Of a stretch of 15,636 bases of DNA, positions 8,026-14,227 are shown piece by piece. Source of the stretch: an uncultured Saprospiraceae bacterium (GTDB taxonomy: Bacteria; Bacteroidota; Bacteroidia; Chitinophagales; Saprospiraceae). Position 1 is the first letter of the stretch. Each line of letters opens with the position of its first letter. Location: contig CAKUWM010000035.1 in assembly GCA_934699305.1 (NCBI GenBank), forward strand, positions 1 to 15,636, written 5' to 3'. Below the pieces are notes generated by a model. It searched no databases and was not told the DNA's origin. It worked only from the letters and a program-made list of their open reading frames with translations. The position numbers and the translations under genes are program-made.

Positions 8026-8374
8026 AGGCAAAGTTACTACACGAAATTAAATTTTGTGTTTTCAAATAGATGAATGTGGCTTCATAGATTGTCTCACCAC
8101 TAATTTTAGGTAAGTGTGTAAGCATACTATTTGAAACGTAAAGCTTTAGGTCAACATAATTGATTCCGAATTCAGTAGTAAAGATTTTGAAAGGCCGTAT
8201 AGTGCTGATTATGTGGGGAATACCGATGTGTGAATATCAATTCTGCATTTATCAAATGCGGAATTTGAGTTGAATTTAATCACGAAATCGAGCTATTGGA
8301 TTAAACACAATGTGTAAAATCAGGTTGTTCGCAAAGATTACATTTAAACAATAACAAAATTTTAACGTAAAATA
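8026..8374. other. Divergent pheT/marR intergenic region
   Basis: No reading frame is supported here. Apart from the promoter boxes at its two ends, it holds intergenic repeat copy 3 (8169-8280). Nothing recognisable is seen in 8040-8168 or 8281-8374. Confidence 0.5.
8169..8280. repeat. Intergenic two-hairpin repeat, copy 3
   Basis: It starts AATTCAGTAGTAAAGATTTTG and matches the copy at 9708 over most of its length. Hairpin 1 pairs CAGTA (8173-8177) with TGCTG (8203-8207). The spacer begins GATTATG and is about 13 bp longer than in copy 4. Hairpin 2 pairs AATTCTGCATTT (8239-8250) with AAATGCGGAATT (8254-8265) around a three-base loop, 12 bp with one G-U pair. Changes relative to the other copies (C to T in the stems) keep pairing as G-U. 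Confidence 0.7.
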
Positions 8375-8407
8375 TTTGGAAAATAGATGTACATACATGT
8401 ATATTTG
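8375..8407 (+). promoter_or_regulatory. marR promoter, Bacteroidota type, predicted leaderless
   Basis: The -33 box TTTG (8375-8378) and the -7 box TATATTTG (8400-8407) both match the Bacteroidota consensus exactly, with 21 bp between them. The ATG at 8412 begins 4 bp after the -7 box, where transcription is expected to start, so the mRNA probably has no leader. The palindrome at 8393-8402 overlaps the -7 box. Confidence 0.75.
8387..8402. promoter_or_regulatory. Probable MarR operator at the marR promoter
   Basis: A perfect 10-bp palindrome ATACATGTAT (8393-8402) overlaps the -7 box. A second palindrome, ATGTACAT (8387-8394), abuts it on the left. The 10-bp word occurs again upstream of yceI (8879-8888). 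A dimeric MarR protein bound here would block RNA polymerase, giving negative autoregulation. That the neighbouring MarR protein is the binder is inferred. Confidence 0.6.
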
Positions 8408-8411
8408 TGCT

Positions 8412-8864
8412 ATGAAATTGGAAGAAGCAATAAAAACCAAGAAGTTTAGAAGTAATGGACAAAAGGCATTATTGAATATACTCTATACAGCTTGGTGGTA
8501 TAGAGCACGCATTAATAATGTGCTGAAGCCGTACGGGCTGACGCCTGAACAGTATAATGTGCTTCGGATTTTAAAAGGGAGCCATCCGGAAATGATGTGT
8601 GTGAAGGACATTTCTACAAGGATGATTGAAAAGAGTTCTAATGTTCCCCGGATTATAGATAGATTGGAAATCAAAAAGTTGATTCGACGAAATAGGGGTG
8701 AAGACGATGGTCGTCAAACAATGATTGAACTCACTAAAGCCGGAATGGCAATATTGTCTGAGGCAAGCAAGGATATGAATCAATGCGATGATCAGCTCAT
8801 TGGATTGACTGAAACAGAGGCGGGACAGCTCAATGTGATAATGGAAAAACTGAGAAAAAGTTAA
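8412..8864 (+). CDS. MarR-family transcriptional regulator
   Basis: The 150-residue length and layout are those of MarR repressors: dimeric winged-helix proteins that usually release DNA when they bind a small ligand or are oxidised. The N- and C-terminal helices (about 14-40 and 115-148) would form the dimer interface. The winged helix spans about 43-112: TPEQYNVLRIL, the recognition helix near 73-86 (EKSSNVPRIIDRLE), and the wing with the family's DDGR at 98-101. ATG 8412 was chosen because earlier in-frame starts (TTG 8376, ATG 8397) lie inside the promoter and operator. It is followed after 75 bp by the yceI-like gene on the same strand. The shared palindrome suggests it controls itself and that gene. 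The ligand cannot be deduced. C63 and C125 are present, but nothing marks them as redox sensors. Confidence 0.9.
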   Translation: MKLEEAIKTKKFRSNGQKALLNILYTAWWYRARINNVLKPYGLTPEQYNVLRILKGSHPEMMCVKDISTRMIEKSSNVPRIIDRLEIKKLIRRNRGEDDGRQTMIELTKAGMAILSEASKDMNQCDDQLIGLTETEAGQLNVIMEKLRKS

Positions 8865-8878
8865 AAAAATTTAAAATA

Positions 8879-8898
8879 ATACATGTATATACATGTAA
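8879..8898. promoter_or_regulatory. Probable MarR operator upstream of yceI
   Basis: Positions 8880-8897, TACATGTATATACATGTA, are a perfect 18-bp palindrome. It can also be read as two tandem 10-bp half-sites, ATACATGTAT and ATACATGTAA, one helical turn apart. The first is identical to the palindrome overlapping the marR promoter. It sits just upstream of the putative -7 box at 8902-8909, a position fit for repression. Confidence 0.65.
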
Positions 8899-8901
8899 AA
8901 T

Positions 8902-8909
8902 TATATTTC
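8902..8909 (+). promoter_or_regulatory. Possible yceI promoter (-7 element)
   Basis: TATATTTC is one base off TAnnTTTG. No TTTG box is found 19-23 bp upstream, where the operator lies. The leader would be about 26 nt and A-rich. The gene may also be read through from marR. Confidence 0.4.
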
Positions 8910-8939
8910 TAAAATTTAATAAAACAAAAAAGTTTAAAA

Positions 8940-9464
8940 ATGGCAAATTACAAGATTGATGCAGCACACAGTGAAATTAAGTTTCAGGTTAGACACATGA
9001 TGATTACGAATGTAACCGGTAATTTTTTACAATTTGATGCGACGATGACTAGCGAAAAGCCGGATTTTAGCGATGCAAAGATTCAATTTGAAGCTGATGT
9101 CAACAGCATCACGACGAATCAGGAGCAGCGTGATAATCACTTAAAGAGTGCTGATTTCTTTGACGCGGGGAATCATCCGAGGTTGACTTTTACATCAACC
9201 GGAATAGAGGCGAAAGGCAGCAATGAGTTTTCATTATATGGTGACATAACAATGCGAGGTGTTACAAAGCCAATTGTTCTCAATGTTGAATATGGCGGTA
9301 CTGCCACAGATGGTTATGGTCAGGTGAAGTCCGGTTTTGAGATTTCCGGTAAGGTAAACAGAAAGGATTTTGGGTTAAACTGGAGTTCATTGACAGAAGC
9401 AGGCGGATTGGTAGTGAGTGATGACGTGAAATTAGTGTTGCAAGTTCAGATGATCAAGCAATAA
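8940..9464 (+). CDS. YceI-like family protein (lipocalin-like barrel)
   Basis: YceI-family proteins fold as an extended lipocalin-like barrel that can hold a long isoprenoid such as a polyprenyl chain; their exact role is unsettled. The 174 residues show the family pattern from the start: YKIDAAHSEIKFQVRHMMIT, then a region with DVNSITTNQEQRDNHLKSADFFDAGNHP-like sequence (near residues 53-80), then LYGDITMRGVTKPI and the late GYGQVKSGFEISGKVNRKDF-like segment. There is no signal peptide, so this copy should be cytoplasmic, unlike periplasmic E. coli YceI. It lies 75 bp after the MarR gene with a matching operator in the gap, so it is the likely regulated target. Two hairpins follow it. Confidence 0.9.
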   Translation: MANYKIDAAHSEIKFQVRHMMITNVTGNFLQFDATMTSEKPDFSDAKIQFEADVNSITTNQEQRDNHLKSADFFDAGNHPRLTFTSTGIEAKGSNEFSLYGDITMRGVTKPIVLNVEYGGTATDGYGQVKSGFEISGKVNRKDFGLNWSSLTEAGGLVVSDDVKLVLQVQMIKQ

Positions 9465-9477
9465 CTGTGTAATTAAT

Positions 9478-9524
9478 CCGAATTCATCTTATAGGTAATA
9501 TTTTTGCCTATAAGAGGAATTCGG
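9478..9524. other. Long inverted repeat after yceI
   Basis: CCGAATTC (9478-9485) pairs with GAATTCGG (9517-9524), and TCTTATAGG (9487-9495) with CCTATAAGA (9507-9515). Together they form a 17-bp stem interrupted only by an A-G mismatch, with an 11-nt loop. It begins 14 bp after the yceI stop. No strong T run follows on either strand, so it may protect the mRNA 3' end rather than terminate. Confidence 0.75.
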
Positions 9525-9533
9525 GTATAATAT

Positions 9534-9569
9534 AAAAAAGGTGGCATTGATAAAGTGTCACCTTTTTTT
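9534..9569 (+). terminator. Intrinsic terminator after yceI
   Basis: GGTGGCA (9540-9546) pairs with TGTCACC (9556-9562), one G-U pair, preceded by six A and followed by seven T. The A and T runs extend the stem, so it can work in both directions and would end marR-yceI transcription. Confidence 0.85.
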
Positions 9570-9848
9570 GTTGTAGGTGGGGGAACGAGTCAACATTTTC
9601 GAATACTGAATTACATCTAAATAAATCACAATGGTTTGAATATCAAAGTTATGGAAATGTATTTTTTCGTGACTATTTGGTTTACAACACCGCAATAAGT
9701 TAGCTGTAATTCAGCAGTAAAGATTTTGTAAAAACCCTATAGTGCTGATTACGGGGCGTAATTCGATTCCGCATTTGTCTAATATGGAATGTGGGTAAAA
9801 ATTAGAAGGAACCGGCGATTCTGTATCAATAATGGTTTTCGAAACAAA
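9570..9848. other. Convergent yceI/groEL intergenic region
   Basis: No gene is visible. Positions 9708-9802 hold repeat copy 4. Nothing recognisable is seen in 9570-9707. Confidence 0.5.
9708..9802. repeat. Intergenic two-hairpin repeat, copy 4
   Basis: It begins AATTCAGCAGTAAAGATTTTG, nearly identical to copy 3. Hairpin 1 pairs CAGCA (9712-9716) with TGCTG (9743-9747). A spacer starting GATTACG follows, close to copy 1. Hairpin 2 pairs ATTCCGCATT (9766-9775) with AATATGGAAT (9781-9790) around loop TGTCT, with one G-U pair and one C-A mismatch. It lies between convergent terminators. Confidence 0.7.
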
Positions 9849-9879
9849 AAAAGCTATTCCGTCGAACGGAATAGCTTTT
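9846..9879 (-). terminator. groESL operon terminator
   Basis: On the minus strand AAAAGCTATTCCG pairs perfectly with CGGAATAGCTTTT (plus 9867-9879 and 9849-9861) around a five-base loop, and the T run continues to 9846. It lies 26 bp past the groEL stop codon. Confidence 0.9.
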
Positions 9880-9904
9880 ACAAAATATTCTAATGAAAGT
9901 TGTA

Positions 9905-11539
9905 TTACATCATTCCACCCATTCCGCCCATTGCCGGACCATGGTCGTGACCTTCATCTGACTTAGGTTTGTCATTGATGACACATTCTGTAGTGAGTAT
10001 CATACCTGCAATAGAAGCAGCATTTTCGATCGCTACACGTGTTACCTTAGTAGGATCTATGACACCTGTAGATTTCAGGTCTTCGTATTTATCGGTACGC
10101 GCATTGTATCCAAAGCTACCTGTTCCATCAAGAACTTTTTGAAGTACGACAGAGCCTTCAGCTCCCGCATTTTCAACAATCGTACGCAATGGAGCCTCAA
10201 GGGCTTTTTTAACAATTTGTACACCTACTGTTTCATCTTCATGTTCGCCTTTTAAGTCGGCAATAGCACTAATCGCTCTCACAAGGGCAACTCCACCACC
10301 GGCGACGATCCCTTCTTCTACTGCTGCTCTTGTAGCATGTAACGCATCATCTACACGGTCTTTCTTCTCCTTCATTTCAACTTCTGTAGGGGCGCCAACA
10401 TAAATAACAGCTACACCTCCGGCCAATTTAGCCAATCTTTCCTGAAGTTTTTCACGATCATAATCAGACGTAGTTGATTCAATCTGTTGCTTGATAGTAC
10501 CTATACGGACTTTAATATCGTCTGATGTTCCGGCGCCACCAATAATAGTGGTATTGTCTTTGTCAACCGTGATTTTTTCAGATGTACCCAGGTGTTCGAT
10601 TTCTACATTTTCAAGTTTGTATCCTTGTTCTTCTGAAATAACAGTTCCCCCTGTCAAAATGGCAATGTCTTCAAGCATAGCTTTTCTACGGTCACCAAAG
10701 CCAGGTGCTTTAACGGCAACAATCTTCAGATTAGCTCTAAGTCTGTTTACGACTAAGATGCCTAAAGCCTGACTATCGATATCTTCGGCTATGATAAGGA
10801 GAGGGCGTCCTGACTGCATGGTTTTTTCCAAAATAGGAACGATATCCTGCATGTTGGAGATTTTTTTATCATGGATCAGGATATAAGGATTTTCGTATTC
10901 GACGGACATCTTTTCCTGATTGTTGATAAAGTATGCAGACAAGTATCCTCTATCAAATTGCATACCTTCTACGATATCCACATAGGTATCGGTACCTTTC
11001 GCTTCTTCTACAGTGATGACGCCGTCTTTAGAGACTTTTTTCATTGCATCTGCAATATCTTTCCCTATTTGTTCGTCGTTGTTAGCTGAGATTGCAGCTA
11101 CTTGCTGGATTTTATTGAAATCGTCACCTATAACTTCAGATTGGGTATGAAGATTGGCAATTACGGCTTTGACCGCTTTGTCAATACCTCTTTTCAAGTC
11201 CATTGGATTAGCACCTGCCGTAACGTTTTTCATTCCGGCTGCAACCATAGCTTGTGCGAGAACCGTTGCAGTAGTTGTACCATCACCAGCTGCGTCAGCT
11301 GTTTTAGAGGCGACTTCTTTGACCATCTGAGCACCCATATTTTGAATAGGATTTTCAAGTTCGATTTCCTTTGCAACAGAAACGCCGTCTTTTGTAACAG
11401 TGGGTGCTCCAAAACTCTTCTGGATTACCACGTTACGACCTTTAGGACCCAAAGTAACCTTCACTGCATTGGCCAATGCATCAACACCGGCTTTTAATTC
11501 ATTGCGCGCTGCGCTATCGAAGCTAATTTCTTTAGCCAT
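9905..11539 (-). CDS. groEL: 60 kDa chaperonin GroEL
   Basis: GroEL forms the double-ring ATPase that folds cytoplasmic proteins together with the GroES lid. The 544 residues and every landmark are standard: the nucleotide-binding VTLGPKGRNV (about 28-37), TKDGVSVAKEI with D51, AGDGTTTATVLA with the catalytic-region D86, the apical domain with RPLLIIAEDID, and GGGVAL in the last third. The C-terminal tail has the family's Gly-Met repeats (GGMGGMM), preceded by an HDHG stretch. It is second in the operon, 44 bp after groES, with an A/T-rich gap and no Shine-Dalgarno site. Nothing suggests loss of function. Confidence 0.98.
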   Translation of the reverse strand: MAKEISFDSAARNELKAGVDALANAVKVTLGPKGRNVVIQKSFGAPTVTKDGVSVAKEIELENPIQNMGAQMVKEVASKTADAAGDGTTTATVLAQAMVAAGMKNVTAGANPMDLKRGIDKAVKAVIANLHTQSEVIGDDFNKIQQVAAISANNDEQIGKDIADAMKKVSKDGVITVEEAKGTDTYVDIVEGMQFDRGYLSAYFINNQEKMSVEYENPYILIHDKKISNMQDIVPILEKTMQSGRPLLIIAEDIDSQALGILVVNRLRANLKIVAVKAPGFGDRRKAMLEDIAILTGGTVISEEQGYKLENVEIEHLGTSEKITVDKDNTTIIGGAGTSDDIKVRIGTIKQQIESTTSDYDREKLQERLAKLAGGVAVIYVGAPTEVEMKEKKDRVDDALHATRAAVEEGIVAGGGVALVRAISAIADLKGEHEDETVGVQIVKKALEAPLRTIVENAGAEGSVVLQKVLDGTGSFGYNARTDKYEDLKSTGVIDPTKVTRVAIENAASIAGMILTTECVINDKPKSDEGHDHGPAMGGMGGMM

Positions 11540-11583
11540 AATATTTTTAGTTTTTTAGTTAGTTAAAATTGAATAAATATGAA

Positions 11584-11847
11584 TTATAATACAACTAGGA
11601 TATCATCTTCTCTCATAATGAGATAATCTTCTCCTTCATAATTCATTTCCTGACCGGCATATTTGCCATAAAGTACGATATCGCCTGCCTGAACAGTCAT
11701 CATGTTTCCATCTTTGCCTGGACCTACTGCGATCACTTCACCCTTAAGTGGCTTTTCTTTTGCTGTGTCAGGAATGATGATGCCCCCTTTCGTCTTTTCT
11801 TCTGCAGGAGCCGGTTTTATGACCACTCTGTCGTTAATTGGTTTCAT
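11584..11847 (-). CDS. groES: 10 kDa co-chaperonin GroES
   Basis: GroES is the heptameric lid of the GroEL chamber. The product starting MKPINDRVVIKPA has 87 residues, close to the usual 90-97. The ATG at 11845-11847 was chosen because family conservation starts exactly there. The frame stays open for 40 more codons upstream, but those residues look unlike GroES and overlap the promoter. Visible landmarks are the mobile loop near 17-30 (EEKTKGGIIIPDTAKEK), GEVIAVGPG, GDIVLYGKYAGQE and the final YLIMREDDILVVL. It is the first gene of groES-groEL. A sigma-54-like element lies 50-63 bp upstream of the start. Confidence 0.97.
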   Translation of the reverse strand: MKPINDRVVIKPAPAEEKTKGGIIIPDTAKEKPLKGEVIAVGPGKDGNMMTVQAGDIVLYGKYAGQEMNYEGEDYLIMREDDILVVL

Positions 11848-11896
11848 TAATGTATAAATTTTATGGTTTATAAATTTTAATTCTTGCTTTCTGTAA

Positions 11897-11911
11897 GCAT
11901 AAACTGTGCCA
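11897..11911 (-). promoter_or_regulatory. Putative sigma-54 (-24/-12) promoter of groESL
   Basis: The minus strand reads TGGCACAGTTTATGC. This has the invariant GG and GC of RpoN promoters separated by exactly 10 bp, and a full TGGCAC -24 box; the -12 box is ATGC rather than the usual TTGC. Transcription would begin near 11885, giving a 38-nt leader. No TAnnTTTG element is found in the region, which supports this reading. Confidence 0.5.
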
Positions 11912-11918
11912 TGTTCAG

Positions 11919-11967
11919 TTTGATGACAGTTTTTCACTTTTGAGTGGACAAAGTGGCAGTTTGACAC
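11919..11967 (-). promoter_or_regulatory. Repeated dyad motifs upstream of the groESL promoter
   Basis: On the minus strand GTGTCAAACTGCCAC (plus 11953-11967) is an imperfect dyad, GTGkCA-N3-TGmCAC. A related string, TGTCATCAAACTG (plus 11917-11929), lies about 36 bp closer to the promoter. They could bind an activator of RpoN, which such promoters need, or a heat-shock regulator. No binder can be named from the sequence. Confidence 0.35.
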
Positions 11968-12194
11968 AATTTTTTTTATAATTGTAATTTATTAGGTTCA
12001 TTTTTCCCCTAAAAGTGAATGTTTATCTCAATGTGGGCAGGTCGGATAAGATTTAATTATTCGATTTCGATTAGAAAGGAATATTTTATTTGATTCCAAA
12101 TGTCTATCTTGGTGTTTGATTGGGGTAAATGAAGAAGGAAGAGCACAACACATGTTCTTACTTTGCGTTAATTCTAATAAGGTTTAAGAAATTT
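11968..12194. other. Divergent groES/porE-like intergenic region
   Basis: The gap holds a weak hairpin (about 11997-12019) and A/T-rich sequence. Near-matches to TAnnTTTG occur at 12085-12092 (TTTATTTG), 12105-12112 (TATCTTGG) and 12158-12165 (TTACTTTG). None has a good -33 box, so the plus-strand promoter cannot be fixed. Confidence 0.3.
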
Positions 12195-14165
12195 ATGTGG
12201 AAACAAATAGCTTTTATTTTAGCTTGTATTGCTATGTTATATTCCTGCAATCGAACGGCGGGGATAAAAACAGGCGAAGATGCGTTTGATGTAGGTCAGT
12301 ACTCAGTGGCTGTTCAATACCTGGAAAAAGAGTATAATGATGCCACTTCAGAAGCGGTTCGCTCTGATAAGGCTTTTTTAATGGGACAAGCTTATGAAAA
12401 GATGAATGACCCGGATGAAGCCCTTCGATGGTATCGCATCAGTGCCAAGGGCGTCAATTCTCCCAATAAGTTGATTTATCTGGCTTATGCATTGAAAAAT
12501 ACGGGTCGGTATCAGGAAGCCCTCAATTCTTTTGACGCATTGGCAAAGCAGTTAAATGATCCGAATCGTTTTCAAAGTGAGGTTGTATCTCTACTTAATG
12601 CCAATCAATGGGAGATGGATGCCCCGACAAATCCATTTAAATTACAATTAAGTCCATTTAACTCAGAGTATTCTGATTATTCAGCAGTGATAAGGAGTGA
12701 TGGAAAAATAGTATTTACATCGGACAGAAAGGACAGCGAAGATGCTGCCAACTATAAGTGGACAGGCAATGGATTTAGCAATCTTTTTGTTGCGGATTCC
12801 AATCTATCACCGGCATCGCTCTTGCCGGGAGTCGTAAATACAGAAGACAATGAAGGCGCCTTAGTGTATTCTCCTGATGGTAGGAAATTGGTTTTTTGCA
12901 AATGCTTTGACCGAATCGGTGCGGATTTAAAGTGTAAATTGATGCAATCCGTAAAGATAGGGGAAACATGGGCAGATCCGGAAGTAATGCCCTTTGTATC
13001 AGATACACTGAATTATCTCGGTCCGGCTTTTAGCAAGGATGGCGAGATATTATTTTTTGCCATGGAAGATCCGCAGTATAATTCCGGCTTTGACCTCTAT
13101 TATTCTCAATTGAAAGGTGATGTGTGGCAAGAACCAGTGCGATTGCCCGCTATAATCAATACGGAATACAATGAAAAGTATGCCACTATTGATAAAGATA
13201 CGCTTTATTTCTCTTCTGATCGGCCGGCAGGAATGGGAGGTTTGGATGTTTACAAGACTTATGTAAATCGTAATGGATGGGCGCCACCTATTAATATGAA
13301 AGCTCCAATTAATTCGCCTTATGATGACTTTGGAATGGTATTTGATCCCGGATTTATTTCAAAAGATAATATACTGGCAAAAGGCTTTCTTTCATCCAAT
13401 AGAAAGGGAGGGGTAGGACAGGATGACATTTATCATTTTACGAAGATTCAGCCTGTTGCGCCCAAGCCCCTGCTTGATACAACAGCTATTGCCGATAACA
13501 GTATCCTCGTCAAGTTGAATGTCTATGTACGTGGATTTAATGTCAAGGACGGGAAAATGTCAAATAGCTCAGTTGAGTTGTCCGGACCTGAAGTCACTGT
13601 AGCTGGCGTAGGCAAAGATACGGTCATAATGGGGGATAAATATGGAAAAGTAACAACAGTTTTAAAAGTAAAGGATAATATAACGATAACTGCGTCAAAA
13701 GCCGGATACCTTACTTCTTCCAAAAATATTAGTCAGGAAGTGATAAAAATTGATAGTTCACAGCGTGTTCAGGAATTTTCTATGGTGATGAATTTGTATC
13801 CTGTTTTATATGATCAGGAAATTGTCATAAAGGATATTTATTATGACCTGGACAAATATGAGATTCGAAAAGATGCTGTTGGCTCACTGGATGAGTTGCT
13901 TTCGATTTTGAAGCTAAACCCTTCTTTTAAAATAAAAATCAACTCACATACCGATTGCCGCGGGAGCAATGCATATAACCTGACTTTGTCCGGAAAGCGT
14001 GCTCAATCTGTTGTCAATTACCTTACTTCGAATGGCATCAGTCGGAATCGCCTTTCTTTTCAGGGCTATGGTGAAACAAGACCGCTAACTACATGTTCAT
14101 GTGAAAAATGTACGGAAGAAGAACATCAATTAAATAGAAGGACGACTTTTCAGTTGGTTAGATAA
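12195..14165 (+). CDS. PorE-like lipoprotein: TPR, PD40 propeller, regulatory-like and OmpA domains
   Basis: The mature protein should be an outer-membrane lipoprotein facing the periplasm. ATG 12195 gives MWKQIAFILACIAMLYSC, a lipoprotein signal with lipobox L-Y-S-C18. The in-frame ATG at 12129 would put 22 poorly fitting residues in front. Domains in the 656 residues: TPR-like helices (about 25-135); a WD40/PD40 propeller (about 150-415) with motifs such as KIVFTSDR, LVYSPDGRKLVF and TLYFSSDRPAGMGGLDVY; a carboxypeptidase-regulatory-like beta domain (about 435-525); and an OmpA peptidoglycan-binding domain (about 545-656) with NSHTDCRG and EEEHQLNRRT. This order is that of PorE, the T9SS lipoprotein that ties the machine to peptidoglycan. 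Bacteroidota carry several paralogues with the same layout, so a PorE role is likely but not proven. Confidence 0.85.
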   Translation: MWKQIAFILACIAMLYSCNRTAGIKTGEDAFDVGQYSVAVQYLEKEYNDATSEAVRSDKAFLMGQAYEKMNDPDEALRWYRISAKGVNSPNKLIYLAYALKNTGRYQEALNSFDALAKQLNDPNRFQSEVVSLLNANQWEMDAPTNPFKLQLSPFNSEYSDYSAVIRSDGKIVFTSDRKDSEDAANYKWTGNGFSNLFVADSNLSPASLLPGVVNTEDNEGALVYSPDGRKLVFCKCFDRIGADLKCKLMQSVKIGETWADPEVMPFVSDTLNYLGPAFSKDGEILFFAMEDPQYNSGFDLYYSQLKGDVWQEPVRLPAIINTEYNEKYATIDKDTLYFSSDRPAGMGGLDVYKTYVNRNGWAPPINMKAPINSPYDDFGMVFDPGFISKDNILAKGFLSSNRKGGVGQDDIYHFTKIQPVAPKPLLDTTAIADNSILVKLNVYVRGFNVKDGKMSNSSVELSGPEVTVAGVGKDTVIMGDKYGKVTTVLKVKDNITITASKAGYLTSSKNISQEVIKIDSSQRVQEFSMVMNLYPVLYDQEIVIKDIYYDLDKYEIRKDAVGSLDELLSILKLNPSFKIKINSHTDCRGSNAYNLTLSGKRAQSVVNYLTSNGISRNRLSFQGYGETRPLTTCSCEKCTEEEHQLNRRTTFQLVR

Positions 14166-14215
14166 GGTGAGGGTTTTTATTTTTGCTTAATTATTCCGAC
14201 AAGCTACATTTTTTA

Positions 14216-14223
14216 TAATTTTG
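14216..14223 (+). promoter_or_regulatory. mfd promoter (-7 element), predicted leaderless
   Basis: TAATTTTG matches TAnnTTTG fully. The GTG start codon at 14228 follows after 4 bp, the same distance as at marR, so transcription should begin at or very near the start codon. The -33 box is poor (TTAT, 21 bp upstream). Confidence 0.5.
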
Positions 14224-14227
14224 TTTT

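Noticed and set aside
8376..8411. Earlier starts for the MarR gene (TTG 8376, ATG 8397)
   Set aside because: Both lie inside the -33/-7 promoter and the palindromic operator, and the added residues do not resemble MarR proteins. ATG 8412 gives a normal 150-residue protein.
1..9802. CRISPR array from the recurring palindromes
   Set aside because: The copies are kilobases apart, diverged and without regular spacers, and no cas gene is present.
11848..11967. A 40-residue N-terminal extension of GroES
   Set aside because: Family similarity begins at the ATG at 11845-11847, and the extension overlaps the sigma-54-like promoter.
11848..12000. CIRCE (HrcA) operator upstream of groES
   Set aside because: No TTAGCACTC-N9-GAGTGCTAA-like repeat is present on either strand.
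12092..12113. Possible fifth repeat copy (GATTCC...TGTCTA...TTGG)
   Set aside because: Only short words match, and the arms no longer pair, so chance similarity cannot be excluded.
12129..12194. Start of the PorE-like gene at ATG 12129
   Set aside because: It would bury the lipoprotein signal behind 22 residues. ATG 12195 gives a textbook signal with lipobox and Cys18.
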